Shown here piece by piece: positions 21,346-32,540 of a DNA stretch of 64,000 nt; position 1 is the stretch's first letter, and each line of letters starts with the position of its first letter. Below the pieces are notes generated by a model. The model was not told the DNA's origin. It saw only the letters and a list, made by a program, of their open reading frames with translations, and did no database searches. The translations under genes were made by a program, and so were the position numbers. The stretch is from Prorocentrum cordatum (taxonomy: Eukaryota > Sar > Dinophyceae > Prorocentrales > Prorocentraceae), in NCBI GenBank assembly GCA_963575745.1, contig CAUYUJ010016060.1, positions 276,977-340,976 of the forward strand, read 5' to 3'.

Positions 21346-22070
21346 TGCGACTGTCATCGCGAATGCGACTACGACTGCGAGAACAGCAGAATTCTACAAC
21401 TGGATTCTCATCCGAATCTTAAGGGGAATGCTTCCAGATGTGCTCCTACACATCGATGTTAGGTTGCTTTGCCGGGATAATTTTTCCATGAGCACGCCGT
21501 TCGAAATTTCTGCGATGAGCCCGCCGATGTGACGGACGTGCGTCAAATCGTTGTGCCCTCTGTCCTTCCCTTACTCTGGTCCCAACCGAACCCCGAACAC
21601 ACAATATTTGAATTTCCGAAGGCGAGAGGACCAACACTTGTGGTTAATCTACGTGAGGTGCTTCAACGGCTTGGGTTAGTTCAGATCTTCTCATAGCCTC
21701 CGGAGTAACCTAAAAGTTTGTGTGGGGCCATCTAGCGGTTCATAGGGGTATTCTTGAGTTCGTCGTGGGCCCACTTGGGCCATCCAGGGGGGTGGGGCAC
21801 GTGATATTACTCTCAGGTGAGGAAGTCAGACTGGGTGCCGCCAGATCCTGCAATCCTCCAGACTCGCCCTGCGTTCAGGACGCGTTTCTGGTCTGAGGAA
21901 GGACGGGGAGAGAGGAGGATGAGGAGGAAGGGAAGATGAGGAGGAGGATGTGTCAAAATGCGGAGGCGGAGAGAGGGAGTAGGACGAGGAGGAGGAGGAG
22001 GAGGAGGAGAAGGAGCAGGAGCAGCAACAGCAGCAGTGGAAACACTTAAGAGGAGAAGAGAGGAGTGAGC
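21346..22070. other. Stretch without a supported gene
   Basis: Moderate GC, unique-looking to about 21890, then purine-rich GGA-like DNA. No coding signal recognised. Confidence 0.45.
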
Positions 22071-22074
22071 ATTG

Positions 22075-22660
22075 TGGTTGATGATGATGATGCTGATGCT
22101 GCTGCTGCTGCTGCTGCTGCTGCTAATGCTGCTAATGCTGATGAGGAGGAGGAGGAGGAGGAGGAGGAGGAGGAGGAGTCGGAGAAGGAGGAGGAGGAGT
22201 AGGAGGAGGAGGAGGAGGCGGAGAGGTCGGAGGAGCAGAGAGGAGGGGGGGAGGAAGTCGAGGAAGAGAGCGAAGGAGACAGGGTATGCGCAACATATGT
22301 GAAGGCTGACGGACGGTGCCGACCGGCCCTGAAAGGGGGCTCGAGACCAGGAGAGGGGAGGAGGAGAGAGAAGGAGGAGGAGGAGGCTGAGGAGAAGGAG
22401 GCGGAGAAGGAGGAGGAGGAGAAGGAGGAGGAGGAGCAGGATGAGGTAGGAGGAGGATGGAGGAGGAGAAGGAGGAGGAGAGGGAAGACAATGAGGCAGG
22501 AGGGGAAGAGGAGGAGGAGGCGGAGGAGGAGGAGGAGGAGGAGGAGGATAGGAGGAGGAGGAGGAGGAGGAAATGGACTCCCCCCTGGGACACCCCCACC
22601 TGGGGAGGAGGGGGTGGCCGGAGGAGGACCGGCGTGGGAGAGGGGAGGGGAGGGGGAGGA
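22075..22660 (+). repeat. GAT/GCT then (GGA)n microsatellite block
   Basis: GATGAT/GCTGCT triplets at 22079-22143 pass into GGA-rich sequence to about 22660, interrupted near 22245-22350. Confidence 0.9.
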
Positions 22661-22892
22661 GGACCTCCATGGACGGATGCGTATCTGATTCCCCTCCCCC
22701 CCCTGGGACTCCAAGCTGCGAACCCGTTCCCCGAACGAGGAGGGGTGCTCTCTCTCTCTCTCTCTCCTCCCCGACGGGAAAGGAGGATGGTGGGAAGGAG
22801 GTCACGAAAGAAGGCTCCCCGTCGACGGGACCGGACAGACACTCCACACACGCCGACAGGGTCGGCGGATTTGACATCCTACCCCTCCTACC

Positions 22893-22985
22893 AATAATTC
22901 TTTACGCTTCGCGTATCCCCACCAGCCCATCTCAGAGCAGCAACTCTTGCGAAGCATGCCGACAGTCGTGTTTTTCAGGCGTGTG
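22893..22985 (+). repeat. Dispersed repeat, partner of 15384-15575
   Basis: Has AATTCTTTACGCTTCGCG, TATCCCCACCAGCCCATCT and CTTGCGAAGCATGCCG in one block. The 15.4 kb locus carries the same words split into two pieces. Confidence 0.65.
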
Positions 22986-23096
22986 TCCGCTTGGCCCCGC
23001 ATATCTCCCCTGTTCCTCCTTCCTCCCGCCTCCTTGTACATCCTCCTTGTGGGGGGAGCGGGAGAAAGACGAGGCGGAGGAGGAGGGAGAGAAAGC

Positions 23097-23510
23097 GCTC
23101 CTCGTGGTTTGAGTCGTTCGGGCTTCTCGTCCTGGTGTGAGTCGTTCGGGCCCTTCTTCCTGGTGTGAGTCGTTCGGGCTCTTCGTGGTGTGAGTCGTTC
23201 GGGCTCTTCGGCCTGGTGTGAGTCGTTCGGGCTTCTCGTGGTGTGAGTTGTTCGGGCCCCTCGTCCTGGTGTGAGTCGTTCGGGCCCCTCCTCCTGGTGT
23301 GACTCGTTCGGGCTCCTCGTGGTGTGAGTCGTTCGGGGCCTTCGTCGTGGTGTGAGTCGTTAGGGCTCCTCGTGGTGTGAGTCGTTCGGGCGCCTCGTCC
23401 TGGTGTGAGTCGTTCGGGCCCCTCCTTGTGGTGTGAGTCGTTCGGGCTCTTCGTGGTGTGAGTCGTTCGGGCCCTCGTCCTGGTGTGAGTCGTTCGGGCT
23501 CCTCGTGGGG
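23097..23510 (+). repeat. Minisatellite of mixed 25- and 28-bp units
   Basis: The constant part GTGTGAGTCGTTCGGGC is followed by TCTTCGTG (25-bp unit) or by a version with an extra CC-T before the next unit (28-bp unit), alternating about 15 times. It grades directly into GGCCTCTTGGG repeats at 23510. Confidence 0.9.
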
Positions 23511-23725
23511 GCCTCGTGGGGGCCTCTTGGAGCCTCTTGGGGCCTCTTGGGGGCCTCTTGGGGGCCTCTTGGGTGGCCTCTTGGGGGCCTCTTGGGGCGT
23601 CTTGGGGCACCGTGGGGGCCTCTTGGGGGCCTCTTGGGGGCTTTGGGGCTCTTGGGGGCTCTTCGGGGGCTCTTGGGGCCTCTTGGGGGCCTCTTGGGGG
23701 CCTCTTGATGCCTCTTTGGGAGGAG
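23510..23725 (+). repeat. GGCCTCTTGGG short tandem repeat block
   Basis: Perfect and near-perfect 11-13-bp units GGGGGCCTCTTG, the purest block of a motif dispersed through the window. Confidence 0.85.
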
Positions 23726-25980
23726 TCCCAGTGTCTCGTCAGGAGCCTCCTGGGGCCTCTTGCGACCTCCTCAGAAGCACAAATGAGCGCTGCCCCCTGA
23801 GAAGGACAAAATGAGCCCAAAACCTTCGTACAATCAATGATTTTGCTATGAAGGAAGATGAGCGCGGCCCCCTCAGGAGGCCAAAATGGGGCCAAAACCG
23901 TAGTAAAATCAATGTTTTTTGCTTCAAAGACGGTCTGAGGCGCCAAACGTTCCCCCCCCCCTGGGGGCCAGAATCCTCGTGAGGGTCGTCGTTTTTTGGC
24001 CCTCCCAGGAGTCGAAAAAGACCCCCTTGAGTACACTCGGCCCGCCCTCTCCAGGCCCAGTGGGAGGGGGTAGGGGGAGGGGTAAACCCCTCCCCGAAGG
24101 GGAAGAAGGGGGGTTGGGGGGTTGAGGACAGAGAAAGCTCGCTAAACCACTCACGCCCAAAGGGCTGGTGGGATTGTGCATTGCGCTGACTGTTTCTCCT
24201 CCCACCGCGTAGCGGACCTGGACCCCTCAAATGGTCCCAGCGCTTGATGCGCGATCGAACAGACATGGGAGCTGTGTACATGGGAGCCGGGAGAAGAGGT
24301 AGCGGACGAGCAGGATACTGAGCATAATGAGCGAGGAAGAAGCAGGAGCAGCAGCAGCAGGAGCACGAGCAGGAGCGGGAGGAACATGAGGGCAAGGGGA
24401 AAGCGGAGGAGGGGAAAGGCGAGGGGCGGCACCAAGGAGGTGTGAACCGGATGCAGAAATGCGCCCCGCGATAGAATGTATGTTGTCAGACATGAGGATC
24501 GGGCGAGCCAGAACACTACGCGGAATACGTGGGAGGAGCAGGACGTGGAAAGCACGGTTTTAGGGGAGAAGGGAAAGCCGTATTCGTATTGAGTAAGTGC
24601 ATTTGTGGACTGATGGAGGCGGAGGGTGGTGGGAGATGGACAGCAAAGGAGTGGCCGAAGGAATGTAATAAAGCATGGCGCTTGAAGTTCATTGAGCTCA
24701 CACAACGAATGTGTGCAGATTTGCGCTCGAGTGAGTCGGTCCCTGCCCACACACTGGGCAGCTCCTATCTTTTCACCTCACTGCCGAAGTCCCAGATCTT
24801 GTGCCAGCGTTCTCATTCATCGTGCCTGAGGAGCATCAACCCTGGACTTCTGCCACGTCAGGGCGCTGAGGCGAGGGACTCTCTCTCTCTCTCTCTCGCT
24901 TTGTCTTTCTTTGTTTCTCCCTGTACGTCTACCTCTGCATCCCTCCCTTCTCCTCCTGCTCCTCCTTCTTCTCCTCCCTCCAAGCTGGAGCGGTCCCCCT
25001 CTCCCGATCTCGGCCACTGTCTTGACGGCGACTGTTCTCGGGCTCCAGGTCCTCACCTGGGCCCAACACAAGAGGCTACGGCAATCGCGCACGCGCGTGC
25101 CGTGCAGCCCGAGAGCCCGGCGGCAGCAAGGTGGTCAAGGTTGCGAGGACGTTTCTGTTGTCGCCCTCGTTCTCAGCCATCCCCCCTCTCAGGGAAGCGA
25201 CGCGCTCCGTCGACACTCCAGGCGGCACTGGCTTCATGACATGATTCGCGGGGTACGTTCCCCGATCCGTGGATGTGCCGCCCACGCGCCATATGTATCC
25301 AGGCATCCGTAATCCATGCGATCGCGTGCCCGATCCTCGGCGAGCACGCGCAGCGGCGACGACGCGGCAACGACGAGGGCTGGCCTGCCACCTCTCCGGG
25401 AGGCGCGCGGGGCCCCGTCGGCTCGGCGCTCGCGGCGCGGGCGCCCCCCCCCCCGCCAGGCCTCTGGGTGCCTTGGCCCCCCCTGGCTCGAGCACGAAAA
25501 AGCTGCAACAAAGCGCAGAACTGCCGGAGGACCGCGGGGACCCCTTGGATCTGTGCTGCACCCCTCTGGCGGGGCCTTCGGCGCCCCCTCCCAGGGGGTC
25601 CGGCGCCGAGCCAAGGTCTCCGCCCAGACCCACGAGCGTTTCTGCGCGCGCAGTTGCTCACCCTTGTAGAGGTGGCCCCAACTCCTCTTCGGGGGAGTGC
25701 GCTGGCACTTGCGAAATACGCAGCACCCCGCATATGCGGATAAGAGTGAGGATCTGGGGTGCCGATACCGCCACTCCAGTCCTCCAAAATGGGACAACTC
25801 TATCCTCACCGCTGCTGGAAGATTGCCGAACGGACGTGCACGGCGCTACCGCCACGGAATTGAGGTATTATAGTCTACGCCGCTGGCGGCGGGCACCGAG
25901 GGGACGTCGAGACTGGAGAGCAACACCGGCGCATGCGTGGGCCCCCAAGACGGCTTCCGACGGGGTCAGACGGGCCAGGA
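23726..25980. other. Stretch without a supported gene
   Basis: 23760-24200 carries two similar segments (GGACAAAATGAGCCCAAAACC and a GGCCAAAATGGGGCCAAAACC-like copy about 85 bp later). 24330-24400 is GCA/GGA-rich. Open frames at 24529-25239 (+), 25269-26201 (+) and 25234-25809 (-) overlap each other, have no recognised domain and fall within very GC-rich DNA. Confidence 0.4.
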
Positions 25981-25984
25981 GTGC

Positions 25985-26100
25985 CTTGAGACGGCCAAAG
26001 AGGCCGCCGAGAAGCCCCCAAAGGCCCCCGAGAGGCCCAAGGAGGCTCCAAGAGATGCCTCCAAGAGGCTCCCAGGAAGCTCCTAGGAGGCCCCAAGAGT
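25985..26100 (-). repeat. GGCCTCTTGG-family block, reverse orientation
   Basis: AAGAGGCCGCCGAGAAGCCC, AGAGGCCCAAGGAGGCTCC and similar words are the reverse complement of the dispersed motif. Confidence 0.65.
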
Positions 26101-26404
26101 GCCTCCTCCTCCTCCTCCTCCGTCGCTCAAGACCCCACGGCGGGCACAACGCCCGCAGGCTTCCAACTGATCCCGCTAGTTCGCGGCCAGTTCAGAAGTG
26201 AATGACCCCACAGCTGGACACGGATGGTCAAGCTCTGTCGCTGAATCCCAGCCTGACCCTTGCTCGGAGGCAGCTCAGCAGCTCGCAGCCAGCGGCCTGC
26301 CTGCACACCATCAGAAATAACTCCAGGAACTTCTTCAAGCTCAAGTCGACACTGCATTTGCCGCCACCGTGCCTGTGTTGTTGGTATTGAAGCCTAGTCA
26401 ATGT

Positions 26405-26720
26405 TCGTTGGGATCTCGTGGGAGGCCTCTCGGGGGCTTCTTGGAATCAGTATGGGGGCCTTTGGGGTCCGGTTTGGGACCTCTTGGGGCCTCTCTTGGG
26501 TCTTTTTGGGGCCTCTTCGGGCCTTTTGAGAGCCTCTTGGTGGCCTCTGGGGGGCCTCTCGCCTCTTGGGGCGGGCGGCTCGTTTTTTTCCGATTCGGTT
26601 GCCTCCTCTCGGGCCCATTTTGGGCCCGTCTTGGGGCCCTCTTGGGCCGTCCAGGGCGCTCCTTGGGCAGTCTCGGGAGCGCTCTAAGGCCGTCTGTGGG
26701 CCCTCTTGGATTTGAACCAC
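26405..26720 (+). repeat. GGCCTCTTGG-family block
   Basis: Many GGCCTCTTGGGG and CCGTCTTGG-like words, with GGGCGGGCGGCTCG replacing the usual core. The block ends just before LINE C. Confidence 0.6.
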
Positions 26721-26899
26721 GTGCCGGTCACAGCTGCGAACGATCAGTCCTGATTTTTTGGGTTCACGCGTGGACTGATCAAGCGAAGCCAGATATGTGT
26801 TCCTGTCGTGTCGGGCCCAACTTTCGGCGATGCGCGGCCGCGCGATTTCGATGGTGACTTGTTCTCTCGTTCCGACCAGCGGCGGCCTTTGGTTGCGCG

Positions 26900-27489
26900 T
26901 CTGTACAGTTCAAATAGCCAAGTACTTTAGCAGAAGCCCCGGAAAGGTTGGGAGCCGCAGTGGCGCCCAAGTCTTCCAAGAGTATTGCGCGCAGTTAGAC
27001 GGGCGGAGCTTGCCGGACGTTCAGGCCGCAGTTTTGGGTCTAGCGAAGGCCACGCCGCATGCGACGACGACCTCTCGATCCAGTGCGGTCCGGGCAGTCG
27101 TCAATGCTGCTGTCGAGCTTGCTGGTGACAGCGTTGCTGCAGCTGCGGGTGCAGACCGTCACGTGGCCGTTCTCCCTTTGAGAAAGGTGGTGCGCCGGGC
27201 CCGACGGTTTCGACGCGAACGCAAGGTGAAGCATATAGTATTGAGTAGCCATAAGCTCGCAGTTCCCATGCCCACCATAGGTAACGGGCAACCTACCCAT
27301 GACAGAGACACTTGCAGTGACGTGGTTTACTTTTGTGATTTGACAAGTTTTTGGAAGGATTGTATTTCTTTCTCTTGTCATGCTGAGCGGCCAGCTAAAT
27401 TTGTGAGCTCATCCCTGAACTATGCTATGGATGGTCTGACCCTCCGCGACCTTTATTGCTTGATGATATCCAAAGCCGTGCCAAGATGA
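26900..27489 (+). pseudogene. LINE C linker upstream of RT
   Basis: Open frame rich in Ala, Val and Arg, ending before the RT fingers, which continue in another frame from 27456. The basic stretch and KLAVPMPTIGNGQPTHDRDT fit the linker region of dinoflagellate LINEs. No endonuclease motif is seen upstream, so the element may be 5'-truncated. Confidence 0.45.
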
Positions 27490-27869
27490 AGAAGCATACA
27501 GCTGCTGGAGCTGATGGTTGCCCTCCGGAAGTTTACAAGTCTCTACCGTATGTTCTTGTTGTCTGCATTTGGCAGTTGTTCCATCAATTTGTGAGCAACA
27601 TTTCCAGTGCTATACCTGGCACGTGGAAGTGTATCAAATCTACGGATGCGCTAGACGAGTCCCAAGCGGATTGCTTCGAAAATGACCGTTGGCTTTCGAA
27701 AATGGGCTTCGTGATAAAATGGTACCTCCAATATGTCATGATATGTATCCGACGGAGTCTTCCGCAGGCCCCTGTTTGCAGTTATGGGTTCAAACGTGGC
27801 ATGGCTTGCAGTGGCGTTGATATTGAGGCAACAGCTATTCTTCTCGATGGGGATTCGCACTTCTCGTAG
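27456..27869 (+). pseudogene. LINE C RT fingers and palm start
   Basis: KKHTAAGADGCPPEVYKSLP matches the GxDxxPxE(V)(W/Y)K block that opens LINE RT domains. Downstream, SYGFKRGMACSGV matches the G-x-K-RG block. The frame breaks at 27869, and motif A follows in a different frame. Confidence 0.7.
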
Positions 27870-28102
27870 CCGCGTTTGGTGTTGCCATAGCGTTTGATTC
27901 CGTGGACCACGAGTGTCTCACCTCTTCGTTTCCCCAGGCAGGATGCACCTGGAGCACGTCTGCTGCCTCGTCCGCGAGCTCTGTGTTTTTTGGGCCAGAC
28001 TGGAAGTGCCGACGGTTGGGCATACCAAGTGGTTCCCGTGTACAACGGATGGGAATCAGGGTGGCGCCGAACAGTCAGACGAGGTCATTTTTTTAATGCG
28101 TT

Positions 28103-28339
28103 TTGTTCCCAGTCGTCGTTGGTTTGACCCGCCGGGAACTCGGCTTCGATGTCAGTGATGGTGTTCGCGTGACTCATTCGGTCTGGGCAGACAACGCGCT
28201 TATCATCGCGCGCACCAGGCAGCAGTTCGAGTTCATGCGCCAGGAACTACTAACACATTCTGCTTTTTCGTGCAGATTACAAGTTGAGATGGGAACCTTC
28301 GTTCCTTCAGTGCCTTCATCATTGTGTGGGCCCGCTTGA
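28103..28339 (+). pseudogene. LINE C RT motif C segment
   Basis: HSVWADNALIIARTRQQFEF is the FADD-type motif C with the second catalytic Asp changed to Asn, so polymerase activity would be lost. The segment continues in other frames with the thumb-like VRHVLEMETLEALLN block. Confidence 0.6.
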
Positions 28340-29769
28340 CGTTTCGTCGGTGTGGGTGCGGTTGCCTGGCGCCACCACTTTGGAGGTACGACATGTTTTG
28401 GAGATGGAGACTTTGGAGGCGTTACTGAATCCCACAGGTTCCTCCATGGCTAGGTTTAAGTCCCGCGCGCGCAAAGCAAAGGGTCGTTCCCGTGCTAATT
28501 CGTCTGCGTTCTTAACCGCCGGAGGGGTTGTATAGAAAAAAGGAAGCATGGTGGGGGTGTCCCTGGAAGTGTTGTGGCATTTGGAGCGTGGAATTGGCAA
28601 GTTACATATGATATGTTATGGGCAGCGAAGCGATGGAAATTCAAATGGCGTCGGGAGGTGCTGCGTCTGAAACGTCGGCGAGAGGATGGGCAGCTCGATT
28701 GCAATGGCCGGGCGAGTGCGCTAAATCCGGCATGGGTTCCGATGGCGAACGCTGTGTTCCTCCATCACCGCGCACTTCAGGTTGTCGTCGAAGAGGCGTG
28801 AGGGGGATGATGCGTTCCGTTCCCGCGGGATAAGAAACGCATCGCCACTGCTTGACTCTATTGAGACCGAGTGTGGTGGAACACCGTCGAAGACCTTCCA
28901 TTTTCGGATACCCTGAATGGGAAGTGGTGCTTGTAATGGTGTGTGTTTTGTCTTGGAAGCGCGATGCGGCGGGCTGCCAGACGGATGAATGGATTCAGAA
29001 ATTGCCCTTGCTTGTAGAGTCTGTGTGCGAGCAGCGGGGCCTCCCAGTCATACCTGGGTGCCAACCTACGGAGGGTGGCCCGTTGTCAGAGGCCGGCTAG
29101 GCGCCGACGTAGCGTGCCGACGGATTTGTCCGATTTTCCGGACTTATGGCCCGGCTTGGGAGGAAACGCAACATGTCATTTCGCACAAGAGTCAAAGCCA
29201 TTTTCTTTTCATCGAGGAGTGCCAGACGCTGTGCCACGCGAGCTGCTGGAAGTCGCCACTCGAGAGCACTGGCTGGGAGAAAACGTTGGCGGAACATCAC
29301 GGAGAACCTGAAGGCTTTACGTTTCTTGGTTGGCCGCCGCCGCGCCGGTGGGAAAATCCGGTGACTTGGAAGCCCCGCGGGTGTCACAATATAGCAAATT
29401 ACGTTTTTCAGCGTCACAGTCGATTTCTAGAGATCTTGGACACGCCAACTCCATGATATCCTGGCGGACGGTTGCTACATCATTTGCAATTCCGACGGCG
29501 CGTGGATTGGTATGAGTTTTGTTGCATCATATATCTTGGAGGCGCGCGTTGAGAGGGATGGCGTTTCTATGACAAATGTTGTCGCCATAGGCGGGATCTA
29601 CATGGATGGCCCTTTTTAGTTTTTCGTTGTGGAGGCGATTGCTTTGCCATGTGCCAGAAGATCGGTTGAGTTAGACTCACGCACCAAACGCGGGACATGT
29701 AAGTACTTCTATTTCGATTGCGTTCACACGCCAGCACCAGAGGTGCTTTAGGCTGCACCGAAGGAAGGA

Positions 29770-30270
29770 ACGACACACATAAAGAAAAACGCAGGAAGAC
29801 TTCTGTGGCCGTTTCGGAATGCTTTTATGGGGCTCTTGGGCCGTCTTGGAGCGTCGGAAAGCCGAAAAAGCGAAAACGCCCAAATGTTCCGAACACCGTC
29901 GGGGTGTCCTTCATGTCTACATCTTGGGAGGCCTTTCGGGGCGTCTTGGATGGAGGCCGCTTGAGGCCAGTTGGGCGTCTTGGGGCGATCTCTCGGCGAT
30001 TCCTCCTCGGGATGCAAGCATCGCGCCGCACACGGCCGTTTTCCTGCCACCGCCCCCGCGCGGGCAGTGTGCGTGGGAAGCCTGGCAATGGGGAGGCGCA
30101 GCCGAAGATAATGCGCGTTCGTGTGCACGCGCGTTTCCCATCGCTGCCCCTCGTCGTCCCCCCCCCCTCCCGTTTTTCCCGTCCGTCCCCTCCCTGCGCC
30201 GCGCCCTCTGTTCCCCCGCCCTGTCCACTCAACATCCGTTTCTTTTTGCTCCTCCTCGTCGTTTCCTTCT
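29770..30270. other. Intergenic stretch upstream of the OPR-like gene
   Basis: Contains a short GGCCTTTCGGGGCGTCTTGG patch (29930-29960), then GC-rich and finally pyrimidine-rich sequence (30210-30278). No gene supported. Confidence 0.5.
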
Positions 30271-30271
30271 T

Positions 30272-30298
30272 TCCGTAGCGGCGGCCCTCATCCGTAGT
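30272..30298 (+). promoter_or_regulatory. Candidate trans-splice acceptor region of the OPR-like gene
   Basis: A pyrimidine tract (TTCCTTCTTTCC) ends in AG at 30277-30278, with a second AG at 30296-30297, followed by a C homopolymer and the ATG at 30333. Dinoflagellate mRNAs receive a spliced leader at such AG sites. The two AGs lie in TCCGTAG words 19 bp apart. Confidence 0.4.
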
Positions 30299-30332
30299 AC
30301 CCCCCCCCCCCCCGCTCGCCGCGATAACAAGG

Positions 30333-31640
30333 ATGGCCGCTGCAGCGCCCCCCGGCGCGAGGCGGCCGACCTGCAGAGGCGAGTTGCCCGCCGGTCCCGA
30401 CGGACCAAGGCAGGGCGGCGCCCGGTCCCGGCAGTGGGCGAAGAGGGCCGTATTCCCCAAGATCAACCAGGCCATCATCGCAGCCGCAGAGCACGATCTA
30501 CCCACCACGATCGCGGTCGTCGAGCCCCTGATCCCGCAGATGAACCTGGTCAACATCTCCACGGCGCTGCACAGACTGGCACGGCTGTCCAGCAGCAGCC
30601 CGGAATCATTGCACCAGCTCCGCGGGCACCCCGTGATGCCTGCACTGCTGGCCGCGGCGGCCATGGCTCTGGACAGGACGCGGGACACGGGCGCACAGCC
30701 GAAGACTCAGGTCTTGAGCAACGTCACCTGGGCCATGGCGACAATGCAGACCCTTGACCTTCATCTGTTGACCAAGGTGGTTGCACTGTCCGAGGAGGTA
30801 ACGTCCCTCTTCAAGGCCTTCGAGCTCTCCGGCTTGCTGTGGGGACTCGCGACGCTGGGAGGCCTCGAGCCTGAGGTGCTGAGACTGGCGGAGCCCATTT
30901 TCGCCCGCGCCTCTGGCCAGGTGTCCGGGGACTTCAGCTTCAGGTGCCTGGTGATGACGTCCTGGGCTTACGCTGCTGCGGGGTGGAGGGACGCAGGCCT
31001 CTTTCAGCGCCTCGGCGACCTGATGCTGCCAGGCCTGCGGTCGGCCAGCGGGCCCGAGCTGCAGAGCATCTCGTGGGCCTTTGCGGCCGCTGGCGTCCAC
31101 CACGGCGCGGTGCTGTCCCAAGTCCGGTGGCGGCTCGGCGGTGGCGGCGTGGGTGCCGCGGACGGCGGCGGCGCCACCGCTCCGCGGGCCACCCCACGGG
31201 AGGCCGCCCGGGCTCGGCGGTGCCCCGCCGATCGAGGGGGCGCGCCCGCGAGGGCTCGGGCCCTCCACCGACCTGAGGCCGCGGAGGACACCCCCGCGTG
31301 CCCCGAGGACGCCGCCGCGACGGCGCAGCCCGGCTCGTGCGCCGAGGCCGCCGCGGCCGCGACGGAGCGGGAGCCCCCGGCGGGCGGCCGGGTTCAGCAG
31401 GCTGCTGGGACGGGCTGGGTGTGCACTGTCAAGAACACCTTCGTCGACGTCAGCGACGGCAGTACCTCCAGTGACGAGTCGGAGGACGAGGCCCCGCTGG
31501 GGCCGTCGCTGGACTGCATCCCGCAGGGCATCATCGATCCCGACGAGCTCACTGCCTACCGCACGTCCTACCAGAAGTTCCGCTCTGGGAAGTGCCGCGG
31601 CGCCAAGGGGGAGGTGTCACACCTGGGGGCGAGGGCCTGA
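30333..31640 (+). CDS. OPR/FASTK-like helical-repeat protein
   Basis: 435 residues in one frame with no intron. Residues 71-254 hold diverged helical repeats with a conserved Trp-Ala pattern: LSNVTWAMATMQ (W133), LSGLLWGLATLG (W170), LVMTSWAYAAAG (W211) and LQSISWAFAAAG (W248). Spacing is 37, 41 and 37 residues, typical of octotricopeptide or FASTK-type repeats that bind RNA, usually in plastids or mitochondria. Residues 265-360 are low-complexity Ala/Arg/Pro/Gly. The C-terminus has VKNTFVDVSDG, an acidic run (SSDESEDEA) and YQKFRSGKCRGAKGEVS, a tail style seen in other dinoflagellate proteins. The start ATG lies about 55 bases after the acceptor candidate. No clear transit peptide is visible. 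An RNA target cannot be inferred. Confidence 0.8.
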   Translation: MAAAAPPGARRPTCRGELPAGPDGPRQGGARSRQWAKRAVFPKINQAIIAAAEHDLPTTIAVVEPLIPQMNLVNISTALHRLARLSSSSPESLHQLRGHPVMPALLAAAAMALDRTRDTGAQPKTQVLSNVTWAMATMQTLDLHLLTKVVALSEEVTSLFKAFELSGLLWGLATLGGLEPEVLRLAEPIFARASGQVSGDFSFRCLVMTSWAYAAAGWRDAGLFQRLGDLMLPGLRSASGPELQSISWAFAAAGVHHGAVLSQVRWRLGGGGVGAADGGGATAPRATPREAARARRCPADRGGAPARARALHRPEAAEDTPACPEDAAATAQPGSCAEAAAAATEREPPAGGRVQQAAGTGWVCTVKNTFVDVSDGSTSSDESEDEAPLGPSLDCIPQGIIDPDELTAYRTSYQKFRSGKCRGAKGEVSHLGARA

Positions 31641-32060
31641 GACTGCCCAGCGGCGGCCGCCGCTGGCCCCTCTCGCTCGGGGGGGTCGACGGAGTGGCGC
31701 AGGAGCATCCCACGCAGCGGTCGGGGAAAACCGGGCAGACTTCTCACGTCTCTCAACCTGGCTGAGCTGCCTGGGCAAGAGCCCGCTTCGAGGAGATACA
31801 GATGCTCTTTCTGGCGGGTTGCGCAATCTTATTCGACATCACACCAGGGAGGAACCTCAATCAGTGGTCTTCCTGCGATATTTGAATCCCATCCACGCCC
31901 TCCCTCTCTCTCTATATCTCTCTCGCTCTCAGTCTCTCTTCCTGGCTGTTAAATTCATGCAGTTGCCCGCGGCAAGTCCCGCCACCGTGCCAGCCCAGCA
32001 TGCTCGGCGGCTCTCTTTCGCGGGAGCAGCGGAGGCCGTGCTTGCGAGGGATGACGTCAT
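31641..32060. other. 3' flank of the OPR-like gene
   Basis: No gene seen. A TCTC-rich patch lies at 31905-31940. Confidence 0.5.
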
Positions 32061-32065
32061 GATAA

Positions 32066-32072
32066 CGATGGC

Positions 32073-32128
<56 letters not shown>

Positions 32129-32509
32129 GGATGAGGAGGAGGAGGAGGAGGAGGAGGATGAGGATGAGGATGAGGATGAGGATGAGGATTATGATGCTGA
32201 TGCTGATGCTGATGCTGATGCTGATGTTGATGTTGATTATGCTGATGATTCTGATGATGAGTATGATGATCATGCTGATTATGATGATTATGATGATGAT
32301 GGCGACGACGACGCCGACGACGACGATGGTGATGATGCTGCTGAGGATGTTGATGATGCTGATGCTGCTGATGATGATGGTGCTTTTGATGATGATGATG
32401 CTGATGCTGCTGATGATGATGCTGATGCGGCTGATGATGATGATGATGATGATGCTGATGATGATGATGATGATGATGATGATGGTGATGGTGATGGTGA
32501 TGGTGATGG

Positions 32510-32540
<31 letters not shown>

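Larger units (their letters stand above)
26900..29640 (+). mobile_element. LINE C: heavily decayed non-LTR retrotransposon of another clade
   Basis: Fragments in all forward frames follow RT order. A basic linker (VRRARRFRRERKVKHIV) leads to fingers (TAAGADGCPPEVYKSLPYV, near 27500) and a block containing RWLSKMGFVIKWY (near 27690). Motif A remnant AIAFDSVDHECL is at about 27890, motif C remnant SVWADNALIIA at about 28180, and LEVRHVLEMETLEALLNPTG near 28385. GAWNWQVTYDML is at about 28580. A possible RNase H start, CNSDGAW, is near 29490. Frameshifts and stops are numerous. The motifs differ from LINEs A and B. Confidence 0.75.

Noticed and set aside
19202-21357. Very long minus-strand frames rich in PQPQPASASAC repeats
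   Set aside because: They are the direct translation of the GAGGCT satellite and 73-bp repeat. All frames stay open because the unit lacks stops.
22132-22877. Ser/Pro/Leu-rich minus-strand frames resembling membrane or wall proteins
   Set aside because: They translate GGA/TCC microsatellite; composition is fully explained by the triplet repeat.
26700-26790. Possible minus-strand tRNA, suggested by GGATTTGAACC (reverse of a T-loop)
   Set aside because: The bases either side do not pair as a T-stem and no acceptor or anticodon stem could be found.
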